From: Alphaproteobacteria bacterium
Lineage (GTDB): Bacteria; Pseudomonadota; Alphaproteobacteria; Micropepsales; Micropepsaceae
Length of the DNA: 7,981 nucleotides
Assembly (NCBI GenBank): GCA_015654715.1
Contig: JAATGK010000174.1
Span: 1 to 7,981 of the forward strand
Direction: 5' to 3'
Positions within the stretch are counted from its first letter, which is position 1; each line of letters opens with the position of its first letter. Under the pieces are notes generated by a model, which had not been told where the DNA came from, did not search any database, and worked only from the letters and a program-made list of their open reading frames with translations. Shown piece by piece: positions 1 through 7,586 of the stretch. The position numbers and the translations under genes were made by a program.

Positions 1-938
1 GCGGATTCGGCCGACAGCATCACCGCATCGGCGCCGTCGAACACGGCGTTGGCGACGTCGGTGACTTCGGCGCGGGTCGGCACCGGCGCGGTGATCATCG
101 ACTCCAGCATCTGGGTCGCCACCACCACCGGTTTGCCGGCCTTGCGGGCCATCTTGGTGATCAGCTTCTGCTTGCCCGGCACTTCCTGCACCGGCAGCTC
201 GACGCCAAGATCGCCGCGCGCCACCATCAGCGCATCCGACAGGTCGAGGATTTCCGGCAGCCAGTCGATCGCCCGCGGCTTTTCGATTTTGGCCAGGCAC
301 CCGGCCTGGTTGCCGACGATCTTCTTGAGGTCGGCCATGTCGTCGGGGCGCTGCACGAAGGACAGCGCAATCCAATCCATGCCGAGGCGCAGCGCCGCGT
401 CGAGATCGCTGCGATCCTTCTCGGTCATCGCCGAGATCGGCAGTACCGTATCGGGCAGGTTGATGCCCTTTTTGTTCTTCAGGATGCCGCCGACTTCGAC
501 GATCGCATCGGCGGTGTCTTTGGTGGCATCTTCGATCTTGAGGCGGATCTTGCCGTCGTCGATCAGGATCACTTCGCCCGGCTGCACCGCCGCGAAAATC
601 TCGGGATGCGGCACCGGAATGTCGTCGCCGCTTTCGACCGTGAACCTCTTCACCAGGCGGACCTTGTCGCCGTTGTGCAGTTCGCGCTCGCCTGTCGCCA
701 GCGTGCCGACGCGGATCTTCGGCCCCTGCAGGTCAGCGAGGACGCCGATCGGCCGCCCGACGCTCTCTTCCAGGTCGCGCACGATGCGGAGCTTTTCCGC
801 CAGTTCCGCCGGGGCGTTGTGGCTCATATTGATGCGAAAGACATCCGCGCCCGCTTCGAACAGCGCCCGGATCATTTCGGGTGACGAGCTGGCCGGGCCG
901 AGCGTTGCGAGTATCTTGGTTTTCCGTCTGCGCCTCAT
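1..938 (-). CDS. pyk: Pyruvate kinase, C-terminal part outside window
   Basis: This gene encodes pyruvate kinase, the cytoplasmic last step of glycolysis (phosphoenolpyruvate + ADP to pyruvate + ATP). The 312 visible codons start [17 protein letters not shown]. They carry the substrate-binding FRINMSHN (about 34-41), GPKIR (72-76), the catalytic lysine in AKIEKP (K217), metal ligands E219 and D243 (RGDLG), and ATQMLESM (274-281). They end in MLSAES inside the A domain, so the C-terminal allosteric domain lies beyond base 1. The ATG at 938 puts the conserved N-terminus right at the start; the Shine-Dalgarno is weak (GAAAAG). The gene sits 21 bp after the DUF1036 gene on the same strand, so the two are probably co-transcribed. 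L70, Q71 and K74 match the residue set associated in the family literature with enzymes that need no potassium. The family call is certain; the missing end cannot be judged. Confidence 0.97.
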   Translation of the reverse strand, partial: MRRRRKTKILATLGPASSSPEMIRALFEAGADVFRINMSHNAPAELAEKLRIVRDLEESVGRPIGVLADLQGPKIRVGTLATGERELHNGDKVRLVKRFTVESGDDIPVPHPEIFAAVQPGEVILIDDGKIRLKIEDATKDTADAIVEVGGILKNKKGINLPDTVLPISAMTEKDRSDLDAALRLGMDWIALSFVQRPDDMADLKKIVGNQAGCLAKIEKPRAIDWLPEILDLSDALMVARGDLGVELPVQEVPGKQKLITKMARKAGKPVVVATQMLESMITAPVPTRAEVTDVANAVFDGADAVMLSAES

Positions 939-959
939 GAATATCTTTTCCGATTCATC

Positions 960-1346
960 CTAGTTCGAGAGTGATTGCTTCCAATTTGGGCTGTTGCCCG
1001 TATCGACGGCGAAAAAACCCTTGCGGTCAAAGCCACGCGCCGCGCAATTGCCGCGCCCGGTGATTTGGAAATCCGGCTGCGCCAGAGTGCAAAAATAGGT
1101 GCCACCGTTCCAGGTGCCCGATTCGCCGTCTGTTCCGTAGAGGTAATAATAGCGTGCATTGAGTCGGCCGGAGATAAGGGTCTTGCATTTTCGTGACGGT
1201 ATAGTCCACCAGCCACGGCTCTCCCAGGTCGTCCCATTAAATTGCCCAAGGGCTAAGCTGGCGGTTACCCCCGCCTTATTGCAGACGGTGAAGTCCGCCC
1301 GGGCAGGGATCGTTAAGAGCAGAATCAGGGCAATAAAGAGGCGCAT
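960..1346 (-). CDS. Secreted DUF1036 family protein
   Basis: This is a 128-residue DUF1036 protein of unknown biochemical function. The first 17 residues form a signal peptide (MRLFIALILLLTIPARA, cleavage likely before DF), so the mature protein of about 111 residues should be periplasmic or exported. The family pattern is clear: VCNKAG near residue 22, WESRGWWTI (41-49), LNARYYYLYG (62-71), an aromatic/glycine segment, then a C-terminal RGF...FFAVDTG. Four cysteines (22, 54, 86, 101) remain in the mature chain and could form two disulfides. The ATG at 1346 is chosen because it gives a complete signal peptide; no strong ribosome site precedes it. The gene lies just upstream of pyk on the same strand, an arrangement I recall as common in alphaproteobacteria. 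What links an exported small protein to pyruvate kinase is unknown. Confidence 0.88.
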   Translation of the reverse strand: MRLFIALILLLTIPARADFTVCNKAGVTASLALGQFNGTTWESRGWWTIPSRKCKTLISGRLNARYYYLYGTDGESGTWNGGTYFCTLAQPDFQITGRGNCAARGFDRKGFFAVDTGNSPNWKQSLSN

Positions 1347-1439
1347 AGCGTTGTCAGGATGTCGCGCAAAGCGGGCGGCACGTCAACGCCGCAGCTAAGT
1401 CTTGCCGCCAACGGCGCTCTTCGCAATGATGATTATTCG
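1347..1439. promoter_or_regulatory. Divergent spacer, DUF1036-pyk versus amidohydrolase
   Basis: These 93 bp separate two divergent genes and should hold the promoters of both. I could not identify a convincing -35/-10 pair on either strand. A stretch at about 1400-1435, read on the minus strand, contains CATCATTGCGA followed by a short CGCC-GTT-GGCG inverted repeat. This loosely resembles dispersed intergenic repeats seen in alphaproteobacteria, but it is too degenerate to call. Confidence 0.4.
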
Positions 1440-2222
1440 ATGACAGAACCTCCTTTTCATCGCCTCCGGGGCGCTGACGGCCTTGGCGGCGCTCCCAGCG
1501 GACTGCTGTTTGTCTGCGATCACGCCGCAAATGCCGTGCCAGAAGGATACAACCTGGGTCTGGCGGCGGGTTTGATGGCGAGCCATATCGCTTATGACAT
1601 CGGCGCCGCCGCGGTGACCCGCACCCTGGCCGACCGGTTCGCGTCACCGGCAATTTTGGCGAGTTGGTCGCGGCTCTTAATCGATCTTAACCGTGGGGAA
1701 GACGATCCGACCCTGGTCATGAAGCTGTCCGACGGCAGCATCATCCCGGGCAACCGCGACGCCGGAGCTGACGAAATCGCCCGCCGCATCAATATTTTCC
1801 ACGCGCCCTATCATGCCGCCATTGCTGCCGAGATCGCGGGCTACCGAGCCGCCGGGCAGGTGCCGGTGCTGATCTCGATCCACTCCTTCACGCCGGTTTG
1901 GAAGGGGCACAAACGAAAATGGCAGGTGAGCGTGCTTTCGGATCGCGACCGGCGCCTGGCCGATCCGCTGCTGGCCCGCCTCGGCGCGGCCGGCCTCACC
2001 GCCGGCGACAACGAGCCCTACGCCGGCGGGCTCAAAGGCGATACCCTCGACCGCCACGGCACCGCGCTGGGCCTGCCCCATGTCTTGATCGAAATCCGCC
2101 AGGACCTTATCGGCGATGCGGCGCGCGCGAAAACCTTTGCCGCCCGCCTGGAGCCGATCCTCGCTGCCGCCCTGGCCGATATGGGCCCGCCCCGGCGACG
2201 GCAAAAGACTCACAGCTCGTGA
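1440..2222 (+). CDS. N-formylglutamate amidohydrolase family enzyme
   Basis: This 260-residue protein belongs to the N-formylglutamate amidohydrolase family (PF05013), metal-dependent hydrolases whose reference reaction is N-formyl-L-glutamate + water to formate + glutamate. Family motifs in order are LFVCDHAANAVP (23-34), HIAYDIG (49-55), SRLLIDLNR (77-85), SIHSFTPV (146-153), the GDNEPYAG loop (189-196) and DRHGTALGLPHVLIEIRQD (204-222). The histidines and acidic residues in these motifs are the expected metal and catalytic positions. The frame stays open upstream to an ATG at 1359, but homology begins only after the ATG at 1440, which is preferred; its ribosome site is weak. No histidine-utilisation genes lie nearby, so the hutG role is not supported, and the natural substrate may be another N-formyl compound. 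It is transcribed away from DUF1036-pyk. Confidence 0.92.
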   Translation: MTEPPFHRLRGADGLGGAPSGLLFVCDHAANAVPEGYNLGLAAGLMASHIAYDIGAAAVTRTLADRFASPAILASWSRLLIDLNRGEDDPTLVMKLSDGSIIPGNRDAGADEIARRINIFHAPYHAAIAAEIAGYRAAGQVPVLISIHSFTPVWKGHKRKWQVSVLSDRDRRLADPLLARLGAAGLTAGDNEPYAGGLKGDTLDRHGTALGLPHVLIEIRQDLIGDAARAKTFAARLEPILAAALADMGPPRRRQKTHSS

Positions 2223-2229
2223 GTCGCCG
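2199..2229 (+). other. Perfect hairpin across the amidohydrolase stop codon
   Basis: GACTCAC (2207-2213) and GTGAGTC (2219-2225) form a perfect 7-bp stem with loop AGCTC. The stop codon TGA at 2220-2222 lies in the second arm. CGGC (2199-2202) and GCCG (2226-2229) can pair outside it across an AAAA bulge. No T-run follows, so this is probably an RNA 3'-end stabiliser or a helper to the terminator downstream rather than a terminator itself. Confidence 0.5.
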
Positions 2230-2243
2230 ACGCGTTGCGCGCG

Positions 2244-2279
2244 CGGGACGCGGGGGCTAGGTTCCGCGCCCGTTATTTT
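2244..2279 (+). terminator. Probable rho-independent terminator of the amidohydrolase gene
   Basis: CGGG (2244-2247) plus CGCGG (2249-2253) pairs with CCGCGCCCG (2264-2272), giving a 9-bp GC-rich stem with one bulged A at 2248 and a 10-nt loop. TTATTTT follows immediately (2273-2279). It lies about 20 bp past the amidohydrolase stop and 75 bp before the gapR start, so it would separate the two transcripts. The bulge and the A in the T-run lower confidence. Confidence 0.55.
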
Positions 2280-2353
2280 GGTCGCGCGACGGAGCGGAAA
2301 GCCGCTGCATATTTTTTCCGGTCGCGCTCTGTCCGTCACGAGGGTACCTGTTC

Positions 2354-2596
2354 ATGGCCAAGACCGGCTTTGCGAAAGAACGCCTGCGCTCCTTCGTCGA
2401 TCGCGTGGAGCGTCTGGAAGAGGAAAAGAAGGCCCTCTCGGACGACATCAAAGAGGTCTATGCCGAGGCCAAGGGCGAAGGCTTCGACGTCAAAACCCTG
2501 CGCGCGGTCGTGCGCCTGCGCAAAATGGACAAAGCCGACTTCCAAGAAGCCGAGGCGATGCTCGACCTCTACCTCAGCGCGCTGGGGATGCGCTAG
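2354..2596 (+). CDS. gapR: GapR-type DNA-binding protein (DUF2312)
   Basis: This 80-residue protein belongs to the DUF2312/GapR family. Known members bind AT-rich, overtwisted DNA as clamp-like oligomers and, in Caulobacter, support replication and chromosome organisation. The whole chain fits: a first long helix/coiled coil with [23 protein letters not shown] (13-35), then [22 protein letters not shown] (36-57), and the terminal [10 protein letters not shown] (70-79). Lysines and arginines around 40-60 match the basic surface that contacts DNA. The ATG at 2354 has GAGGG about nine bases upstream. The protein is slightly shorter at the N-terminus than the Caulobacter protein, lacking most of the variable tail before the first helix. 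It converges with the response-regulator gene with 9 bp between stop codons. The family call is firm; equivalence to the Caulobacter gene is inferred. Confidence 0.93.
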   Translation: MAKTGFAKERLRSFVDRVERLEEEKKALSDDIKEVYAEAKGEGFDVKTLRAVVRLRKMDKADFQEAEAMLDLYLSALGMR

Positions 2597-2605
2597 GTCC
2601 CAGTC

Positions 2606-4111
<1,506 letters not shown>

Positions 4112-4148
4112 GTCCTCTTATGTGGTGACCCAATGTGTTCCCGCGACG

Positions 4149-4164
4149 GTAAAGGTCTGTTTAA
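4149..4164 (-). promoter_or_regulatory. Putative CtrA box proximal to the response regulator
   Basis: Read on the minus strand this is TTAA, seven bases, then TTTAC. The first half is a perfect CtrA half-site (TTAA), the second has one mismatch to TTAAC, and the spacing is the canonical seven. It lies about 40 bp upstream of the regulator start codon, a plausible promoter position. CtrA is the alphaproteobacterial cell-cycle regulator; tacA is CtrA-controlled in Caulobacter. The site is predicted from pattern only. Confidence 0.4.
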
Positions 4165-4207
4165 GATGTGTCCTTTTGGGGCACAGATGGCGCCCGCAAT
4201 TGGTTTC

Positions 4208-4224
4208 GTAAACATACAGTAAAC
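4208..4224 (-). promoter_or_regulatory. Second CtrA-like tandem half-site (direct repeat)
   Basis: GTAAAC occurs twice on the plus strand, at 4208-4213 and 4219-4224, exactly 11 bp apart. On the minus strand it reads TTTA, seven bases, TTTAC, with one mismatch to TTAA in each half but the same one-turn spacing as the proximal site. It may be an upstream CtrA site or the site of another regulator that binds direct repeats. It lies about 100 bp from the regulator start. Confidence 0.33.
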
Positions 4225-4334
4225 TCAGCGGCTGTACGGAAACCCTTGGTTTGCCGCGCTTTTGGAACGGAAAGCCGCCTGGCGTGCGGGGTACGCTCGC
4301 TCTTCAAAAGTGGCGCAACGGACGCGGCACTTCT

Positions 4335-4372
4335 CCGGAAAGCGTTCCGGCTTTTGCCGACAACGTGTCGGC
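4335..4372. other. Two adjacent perfect inverted repeats in intergenic DNA
   Basis: CCGGAA (4335-4340) pairs with TTCCGG (4345-4350) around a 4-nt loop. After CTTTT, GCCGACA (4356-4362) pairs with TGTCGGC (4366-4372) around a 3-nt loop. On the plus strand the first hairpin followed by CTTTT resembles a weak rho-independent terminator, yet no gene points into it. Options are the end of a short RNA started in this spacer, a structured leader for the downstream hydrolase, or operator sites. Nothing decides between these. Confidence 0.45.
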
Positions 4373-4504
4373 TGCGCGCCATGTTGCCACCGGTCCGCCG
4401 GAGGGGCGAACTGCCGTCGCGGATGATATGTTGTACACCTCCTGGCCGTAATATCGGGTGGGGACGTCTTGAGATGGCCATTCTTGTGTGCCAGCCTGTC
4501 GAAC

Positions 4505-5479
4505 ATGAGTGACAAGCCTGCCAACACGGTCGATTTTCCCGAGCTTCAGACCCCTCTCGCGGCGCTCGAAGGGGCGGTTCCGCCCGCGCCGCTGTGGTTC
4601 ACGGACGCCATCGCGGTCAAGCCGCAAAGCGCCACCGTCGAGGTGAAGGGAGCCCTGATCCACTATTTGAGCTGGGGCAGCCCGACCAAACCCGGCCTGC
4701 TCTTGGTGCACGGCAACGCGGCGCACGCCTATTGGTGGAGTTTCATCGCGCCGTTCCTGTCTCGCGATTATCATGTCGTGGCGCCCGATCTCAGCGGCAT
4801 GGGCGATTCGGCCTGGCGTCCCGCCGGCTATTCGATGGAAGGTTTCGCGGCGGAAGTTCTCGCCGTTGCCGAGCATTCGGGGCTGATGTCCATCACCGAG
4901 CCGCCGGTCATCGTCGGTCACAGCTTCGGCGGCTTCGTGACCATTCTGGCGGGTGCCTTGTATGGCGAGCGGCTCGGCGGTTCGATCATTCTCGATGCCC
5001 CGGTCAATCCGCCCGACCGGCCGCATTCGAGCCCGCTCACCGCGCGTGCCCATCATCACTATCCGACCCTCGCGCGTGCCTTGGCGCGCTTCCGGCTGTT
5101 GCCGCCGCAGGTGTGCGAAAATCTGTACCTGCTCGATTACGTCGCGCGGCTGTCGCTGCGTGAGGTCGATGGCGGTTACCGCTGGAAGTTCGATCCGCAG
5201 ATCTGGCGCAACTTCTCGATCGGCGACATGGAAGCCCAGCTGCGCGATACCAAGTGCCGAATCGCTATCTTCCGCGGCGAACACTCGATCCTGATGCCGC
5301 CCGAAATCGGCAACTTCATGTCGAGCCTGCTCGGCCGCACCGCACCGGTGGTGGAAATCCCCGAGGCGCAGCACCATGTCATGCTGGACCAGCCTTTGGC
5401 CCTGGTGGCGGCACTCCGCGCTCTTCTGGCCGATTGGAGCCATTCCGAGGTTTTACGCTCGCCCGATGAGCCGGTGTAA
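4505..5479 (+). CDS. Alpha/beta hydrolase, substrate unknown
   Basis: This 324-residue alpha/beta-hydrolase-fold protein has no signal peptide and is presumably cytoplasmic. Visible features are the oxyanion motif LLVHGNAAH (66-74), APDLSGMGDS (93-102), the nucleophile elbow VGHSFGG with S140, and the C-terminal catalytic histidine in AQHHVMLDQP (H290 or H291). Residues about 166-245 form a variable lid between strands 6 and 7. The usual acid after strand 7 reads RGEHSILM, with E259 rather than Asp. D164 (ILDAP, after strand 6) is an alternative acid position used in some families. The sequence fits esterase, lipase or epoxide-hydrolase-like members equally well, so no substrate is named. The ATG at 4505 is chosen over an in-frame TTG at 4469, which would add 12 unconvincing residues. 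Neighbours give no clue to function. Confidence 0.9.
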   Translation: MSDKPANTVDFPELQTPLAALEGAVPPAPLWFTDAIAVKPQSATVEVKGALIHYLSWGSPTKPGLLLVHGNAAHAYWWSFIAPFLSRDYHVVAPDLSGMGDSAWRPAGYSMEGFAAEVLAVAEHSGLMSITEPPVIVGHSFGGFVTILAGALYGERLGGSIILDAPVNPPDRPHSSPLTARAHHHYPTLARALARFRLLPPQVCENLYLLDYVARLSLREVDGGYRWKFDPQIWRNFSIGDMEAQLRDTKCRIAIFRGEHSILMPPEIGNFMSSLLGRTAPVVEIPEAQHHVMLDQPLALVAALRALLADWSHSEVLRSPDEPV

Positions 5480-5525
5480 GCGTTGCCATTTGCCCTGAAA
5501 TGAGTTCTGGCGCGGGAGCGCTTAC
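5476..5525 (+). other. Inverted repeats at the end of the hydrolase gene
   Basis: GTAAGCG (5476-5482, spanning the TAA stop) can pair with CGCTTAC (5519-5525), with a smaller CATTT/AAATG hairpin (5487-5502) nested inside. No T-run follows, so it is at best a weak or factor-dependent terminator region. CATTTGCCC recurs at 5487-5495 and 5534-5542, the second copy overlapping the putative -35 of the next gene. Confidence 0.25.
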
Positions 5526-5536
5526 CGCTACGGCAT

Positions 5537-5564
5537 TTGCCCGAGGGCGCGCTTTGCCTATAGT
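5537..5564 (+). promoter_or_regulatory. Sigma-70-like promoter for the 52-residue membrane gene
   Basis: TTGCCC (5537-5542) and TATAGT (5559-5564) are separated by 16 bp, close to the housekeeping consensus in a GC-rich background where TATAGT stands out. The start codon is 25 bp downstream of the -10, leaving a short leader that contains the strong ribosome site. This promoter could also serve pntAB, as no better one was found closer to pntA. Confidence 0.45.
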
Positions 5565-5588
5565 CGCGCCCGCACTCTGGAGAGGTTG

Positions 5589-5747
5589 ATGGACGAGCGC
5601 GACGAGTCCGGCGAAGAACCTGCCACCATGACCGACATCGGTGAGCGGCTCAGGACGTGGCGAATGTTCGTGGCCAAGCTGCGTTGGGCGCTGGTGACGG
5701 CGGCGGTTTTGTTGCTGCTATTGCTGGTGTTTCGCACGCACGGTTGA
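5589..5747 (+). CDS. 52-residue membrane protein, cytochrome oxidase subunit IV-like
   Basis: This small gene has an acidic N-terminus (MDERDESGEEPATM), a short amphipathic stretch, and one C-terminal membrane span (about 34-47, ALVTAAVLLLLLLV) ending RTHG. The ribosome site is strong: GGAGAGG at 5579-5585, with a promoter-like sequence upstream. The core DIGERLRTWRMFVAKLRW (16-33) fits, from memory, the D-I-x-E-x3-T-aromatic-x2-F pattern of aa3-type cytochrome c oxidase subunit IV in alphaproteobacteria (PF07835), a 40-50 residue single-span subunit often encoded just before the transhydrogenase genes, as here. If so, it sits in the inner membrane with terminal oxidase. The polyleucine span and the lack of histidines are less typical. 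That the gene is real is likely; the family assignment is tentative. Confidence 0.6.
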   Translation: MDERDESGEEPATMTDIGERLRTWRMFVAKLRWALVTAAVLLLLLLVFRTHG

Positions 5748-6018
5748 GGGCGTCTGTAAGAATCCGAAACAGACCGTGTTGCTGGACCGCATTTCACACA
5801 AACAGGCCTGAAAACACGCTGCCGTGGTGTGTAATGCCGCACGCCCCGGCGTTGCCACCCGGACATGTTTGGGCTATGCCCGCCGCGGCTAAATTTGGGG
5901 GCGGGTATTGGCCGTCAGGCTAATTATTGCTGCGTAATCGCGGCCCGTTTCCGCTCACAAGTCCGTGGCCCGTATGGGGGACCCGTTGCCCTCGCACAAC
6001 CAACGAGATGCGTGAACC
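5748..6018 (+). other. 271-bp spacer before pntA, no gene seen
   Basis: Reading all frames gave no ORF with a believable protein. A 6-bp stem GTCTGT/ACAGAC (5752-5757 with 5769-5774, 11-nt loop) lies just past the small membrane gene; without a T-run it is a poor terminator. TAATTAT at 5921-5927 is AT-rich and could be part of a pntA promoter, but no -35 fits. The leader just before pntA has only a weak GAG-containing ribosome site. Confidence 0.5.
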
Positions 6019-7572
6019 ATGCCTCAAACAATCGGAATACCGAAAGAAACGTTTGCCGACGAAAAGCGGGTAGCAACCTCGCCGGACGTCGTCGAAAAAC
6101 TCATAAAGCTCGGATTCGCGGTGCAGGTCGAAAGCGGTGCCGGTGAGGGTGCCAGCTTCTACGACGATGCCTTCGCCCAGGCCGGAGCTAAAGTCGTTGC
6201 CGCCGCCGATATCTACGCGACGAGCGACATCATTTTCAAAGTCCGCGCCCCGGACTTGAACGAAGTGGCCAAGCTAAAGCAAGGCACGACGCTGATCAGC
6301 TTCATCTGGCCGGCTCAGAACCCCGAGCTGATGAAGGCGCTGGCCGCCCGGAAGATCACCGTCTTAGCCATGGACGCTGTGCCACGGCTGTTGTCGCGCG
6401 CGCAAAAAATGGACGCGCTGACGTCGATGGCCGGTATCGGCGGCTATCGCGCCGTCATCGAAGCGGCAAACGCGTTCGGCCGTTACTTCAATGGCCAGAT
6501 CACCGCCGCCGGCAAGATCCCGCCCGCCAAGGTGTTCATTGCCGGCGCCGGCGTTGCCGGTCTGGCCGCGATCGGAACATCGGTCGGCTTAGGCGCCATC
6601 GTCCGCGCCAATGATACGCGCGCGGAAGTCGCCGACCAGGTCAAGTCGCTGGGCGGCGAGTTCGTCAAGGTCGATTACGAGGAAGAAGGCTCGGGCGGCG
6701 GCGGTTATGCCAAGGTCATGAGCGAAGGCTTCCAAAAGGCCCAGCGCGAGATGTACGCGAAACAGGCCAAGGAAGCCGACATCATCATCACGACGGCCCT
6801 CATTCCGGGCAAGCCCGCACCGCGGCTGATTACGGCCGAGATGGTCAAATCGATGAAGCCGGGTTCGGTGATCGTCGATATGGCGGCGGAACGCGGCGGC
6901 AACTGCGAGCTCACCGAGCCCGACAAGGCCGTCGTCAAGTACGGCGTGACCATCATCGGCTATACCGATCTGGTCTCGCGCCTCGCCAAGCAGGCTTCGA
7001 CACTCTACGCCACGAACCTGCTGCGCCTCACCGAAGAGCTGTGCAAAGCCAAGGACGGTCAGATCGTCGTCAATATGGAAGACGATGCGATCCGCGGTTT
7101 CACCGTGATCAAGGACGGTGACATCACTTGGCCCGCGCCGCCGCTGAAACTTCCCGCGCCGCCCGCCCCCAAGGCGGTTGCCGCGCCAGTGGTCAAACCG
7201 GAAAAGAAGAAGTCCGGCGTCGGTCAGGCCATCATGGTCCTGGTTGCCGCCGTGCTGTTCGCGCTGATCGGCCTGACGGCCCCGGCCGCCTTCATCGGGC
7301 ACTTCACGGTGTTCGTGCTGGCCGTGTTCGTCGGCTATATGGTGGTGTGGAATGTCACGCCGGCGCTGCATACGCCGCTGATGAGCGTGACCAACGCGAT
7401 TTCCTCGATCATCACCATCGGTGCCTTGCTTCAGGTTGCCCCGCCGCACGTTGTGGGGCGTTTGGATGACGTCATCCTCATCATCGCCGTCGTGGGCATT
7501 ACCCTGACGTCGATCAACACCTTCGGCGGCTTCGCGGTGACGCGGCGCATGCTGATGATGTTCCACAAATAG
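6019..7572 (+). CDS. pntA: NAD(P) transhydrogenase subunit alpha, fused type
   Basis: This 517-residue alpha subunit belongs to the proton-translocating transhydrogenase, which uses the proton-motive force to pass hydride from NADH to NADP+. Domain I (about 1-375, cytoplasmic, NAD(H)-binding) includes IGIPKET (5-11), [12 protein letters not shown] (94-105), the [12 protein letters not shown] loop (127-138), the dinucleotide motif GAGVAG (176-181) and [10 protein letters not shown] (259-268). A proline/alanine/lysine-rich linker (about 372-399) leads to four membrane helices (about 403-422, 427-446, 455-474, 484-506), including [14 protein letters not shown] (449-462). Length and layout match the E. 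coli subunit (510 residues). This is the fused form, not the separate PntAA and PntAB found in many alphaproteobacteria. pntB follows after 14 bp, so they form an operon. The ATG at 6019 aligns with the family N-terminus. Confidence 0.97.
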   Translation: MPQTIGIPKETFADEKRVATSPDVVEKLIKLGFAVQVESGAGEGASFYDDAFAQAGAKVVAAADIYATSDIIFKVRAPDLNEVAKLKQGTTLISFIWPAQNPELMKALAARKITVLAMDAVPRLLSRAQKMDALTSMAGIGGYRAVIEAANAFGRYFNGQITAAGKIPPAKVFIAGAGVAGLAAIGTSVGLGAIVRANDTRAEVADQVKSLGGEFVKVDYEEEGSGGGGYAKVMSEGFQKAQREMYAKQAKEADIIITTALIPGKPAPRLITAEMVKSMKPGSVIVDMAAERGGNCELTEPDKAVVKYGVTIIGYTDLVSRLAKQASTLYATNLLRLTEELCKAKDGQIVVNMEDDAIRGFTVIKDGDITWPAPPLKLPAPPAPKAVAAPVVKPEKKKSGVGQAIMVLVAAVLFALIGLTAPAAFIGHFTVFVLAVFVGYMVVWNVTPALHTPLMSVTNAISSIITIGALLQVAPPHVVGRLDDVILIIAVVGITLTSINTFGGFAVTRRMLMMFHK

Positions 7573-7577
7573 AGGGG
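7571..7577 (+). promoter_or_regulatory. Ribosome-binding site of pntB overlapping the pntA stop
   Basis: AGAGGGG begins inside the TAG stop codon of pntA and lies nine bases before the pntB ATG. This placement lets ribosomes finishing pntA reinitiate on pntB, suiting subunits needed in fixed ratio. Confidence 0.7.
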
Positions 7578-7586
7578 ACCGATCCA

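Larger units (their letters stand above)
4112..4504. other. 393-bp divergent intergenic region
   Basis: This spacer lies between the minus-strand response regulator and the plus-strand hydrolase. It contains the two CtrA-like motifs on the regulator side and the paired inverted repeats on the hydrolase side. TAATAT at 4449-4454 could be a -10 element for the hydrolase, but TTGTAC at 4431-4436 is only 12 bp upstream, too close for a normal -35. I saw no convincing small protein or known RNA. A small GCTTT/AAAGC stem at 4258-4275 is probably chance. Confidence 0.5.

Noticed and set aside
49..963. Long plus-strand open frame opposite pyruvate kinase
   Set aside because: Its translation is low-complexity Ser/Arg/Ile-rich with no motif, while the minus strand gives a textbook pyruvate kinase over the same bases.
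1400..1435. Degenerate match to dispersed CATTGCGA-type repeats
   Set aside because: Only a short core matches and there is no second copy in the window to compare.
1677..1690. TTAA-N6-TTAACC resembling a CtrA box
   Set aside because: The spacer is six rather than seven bases and it lies inside the amidohydrolase coding sequence, where SRLLIDLNR explains the bases.
4188..4203. TGGCGC...TTGG as a possible sigma-54 -24/-12 promoter
   Set aside because: The spacing is off by one and the -12 GC is missing, so it does not meet the consensus.
4469..4504. Upstream TTG start for the hydrolase
   Set aside because: A G-rich stretch precedes it, but the added 12 residues look unlike protein N-termini of the family, and the ATG at 4505 gives a natural start.
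4304..5443. 379-codon minus-strand open frame opposite the hydrolase
   Set aside because: Arg/His/Gly-rich composition is typical of the antisense of a GC-rich gene; the plus strand has a clear hydrolase.
5865..6146. 93-codon plus-strand frame running into pntA
   Set aside because: It overlaps pntA by over 120 bases in another frame, lacks a ribosome site and has a Cys/Arg-rich, featureless translation.
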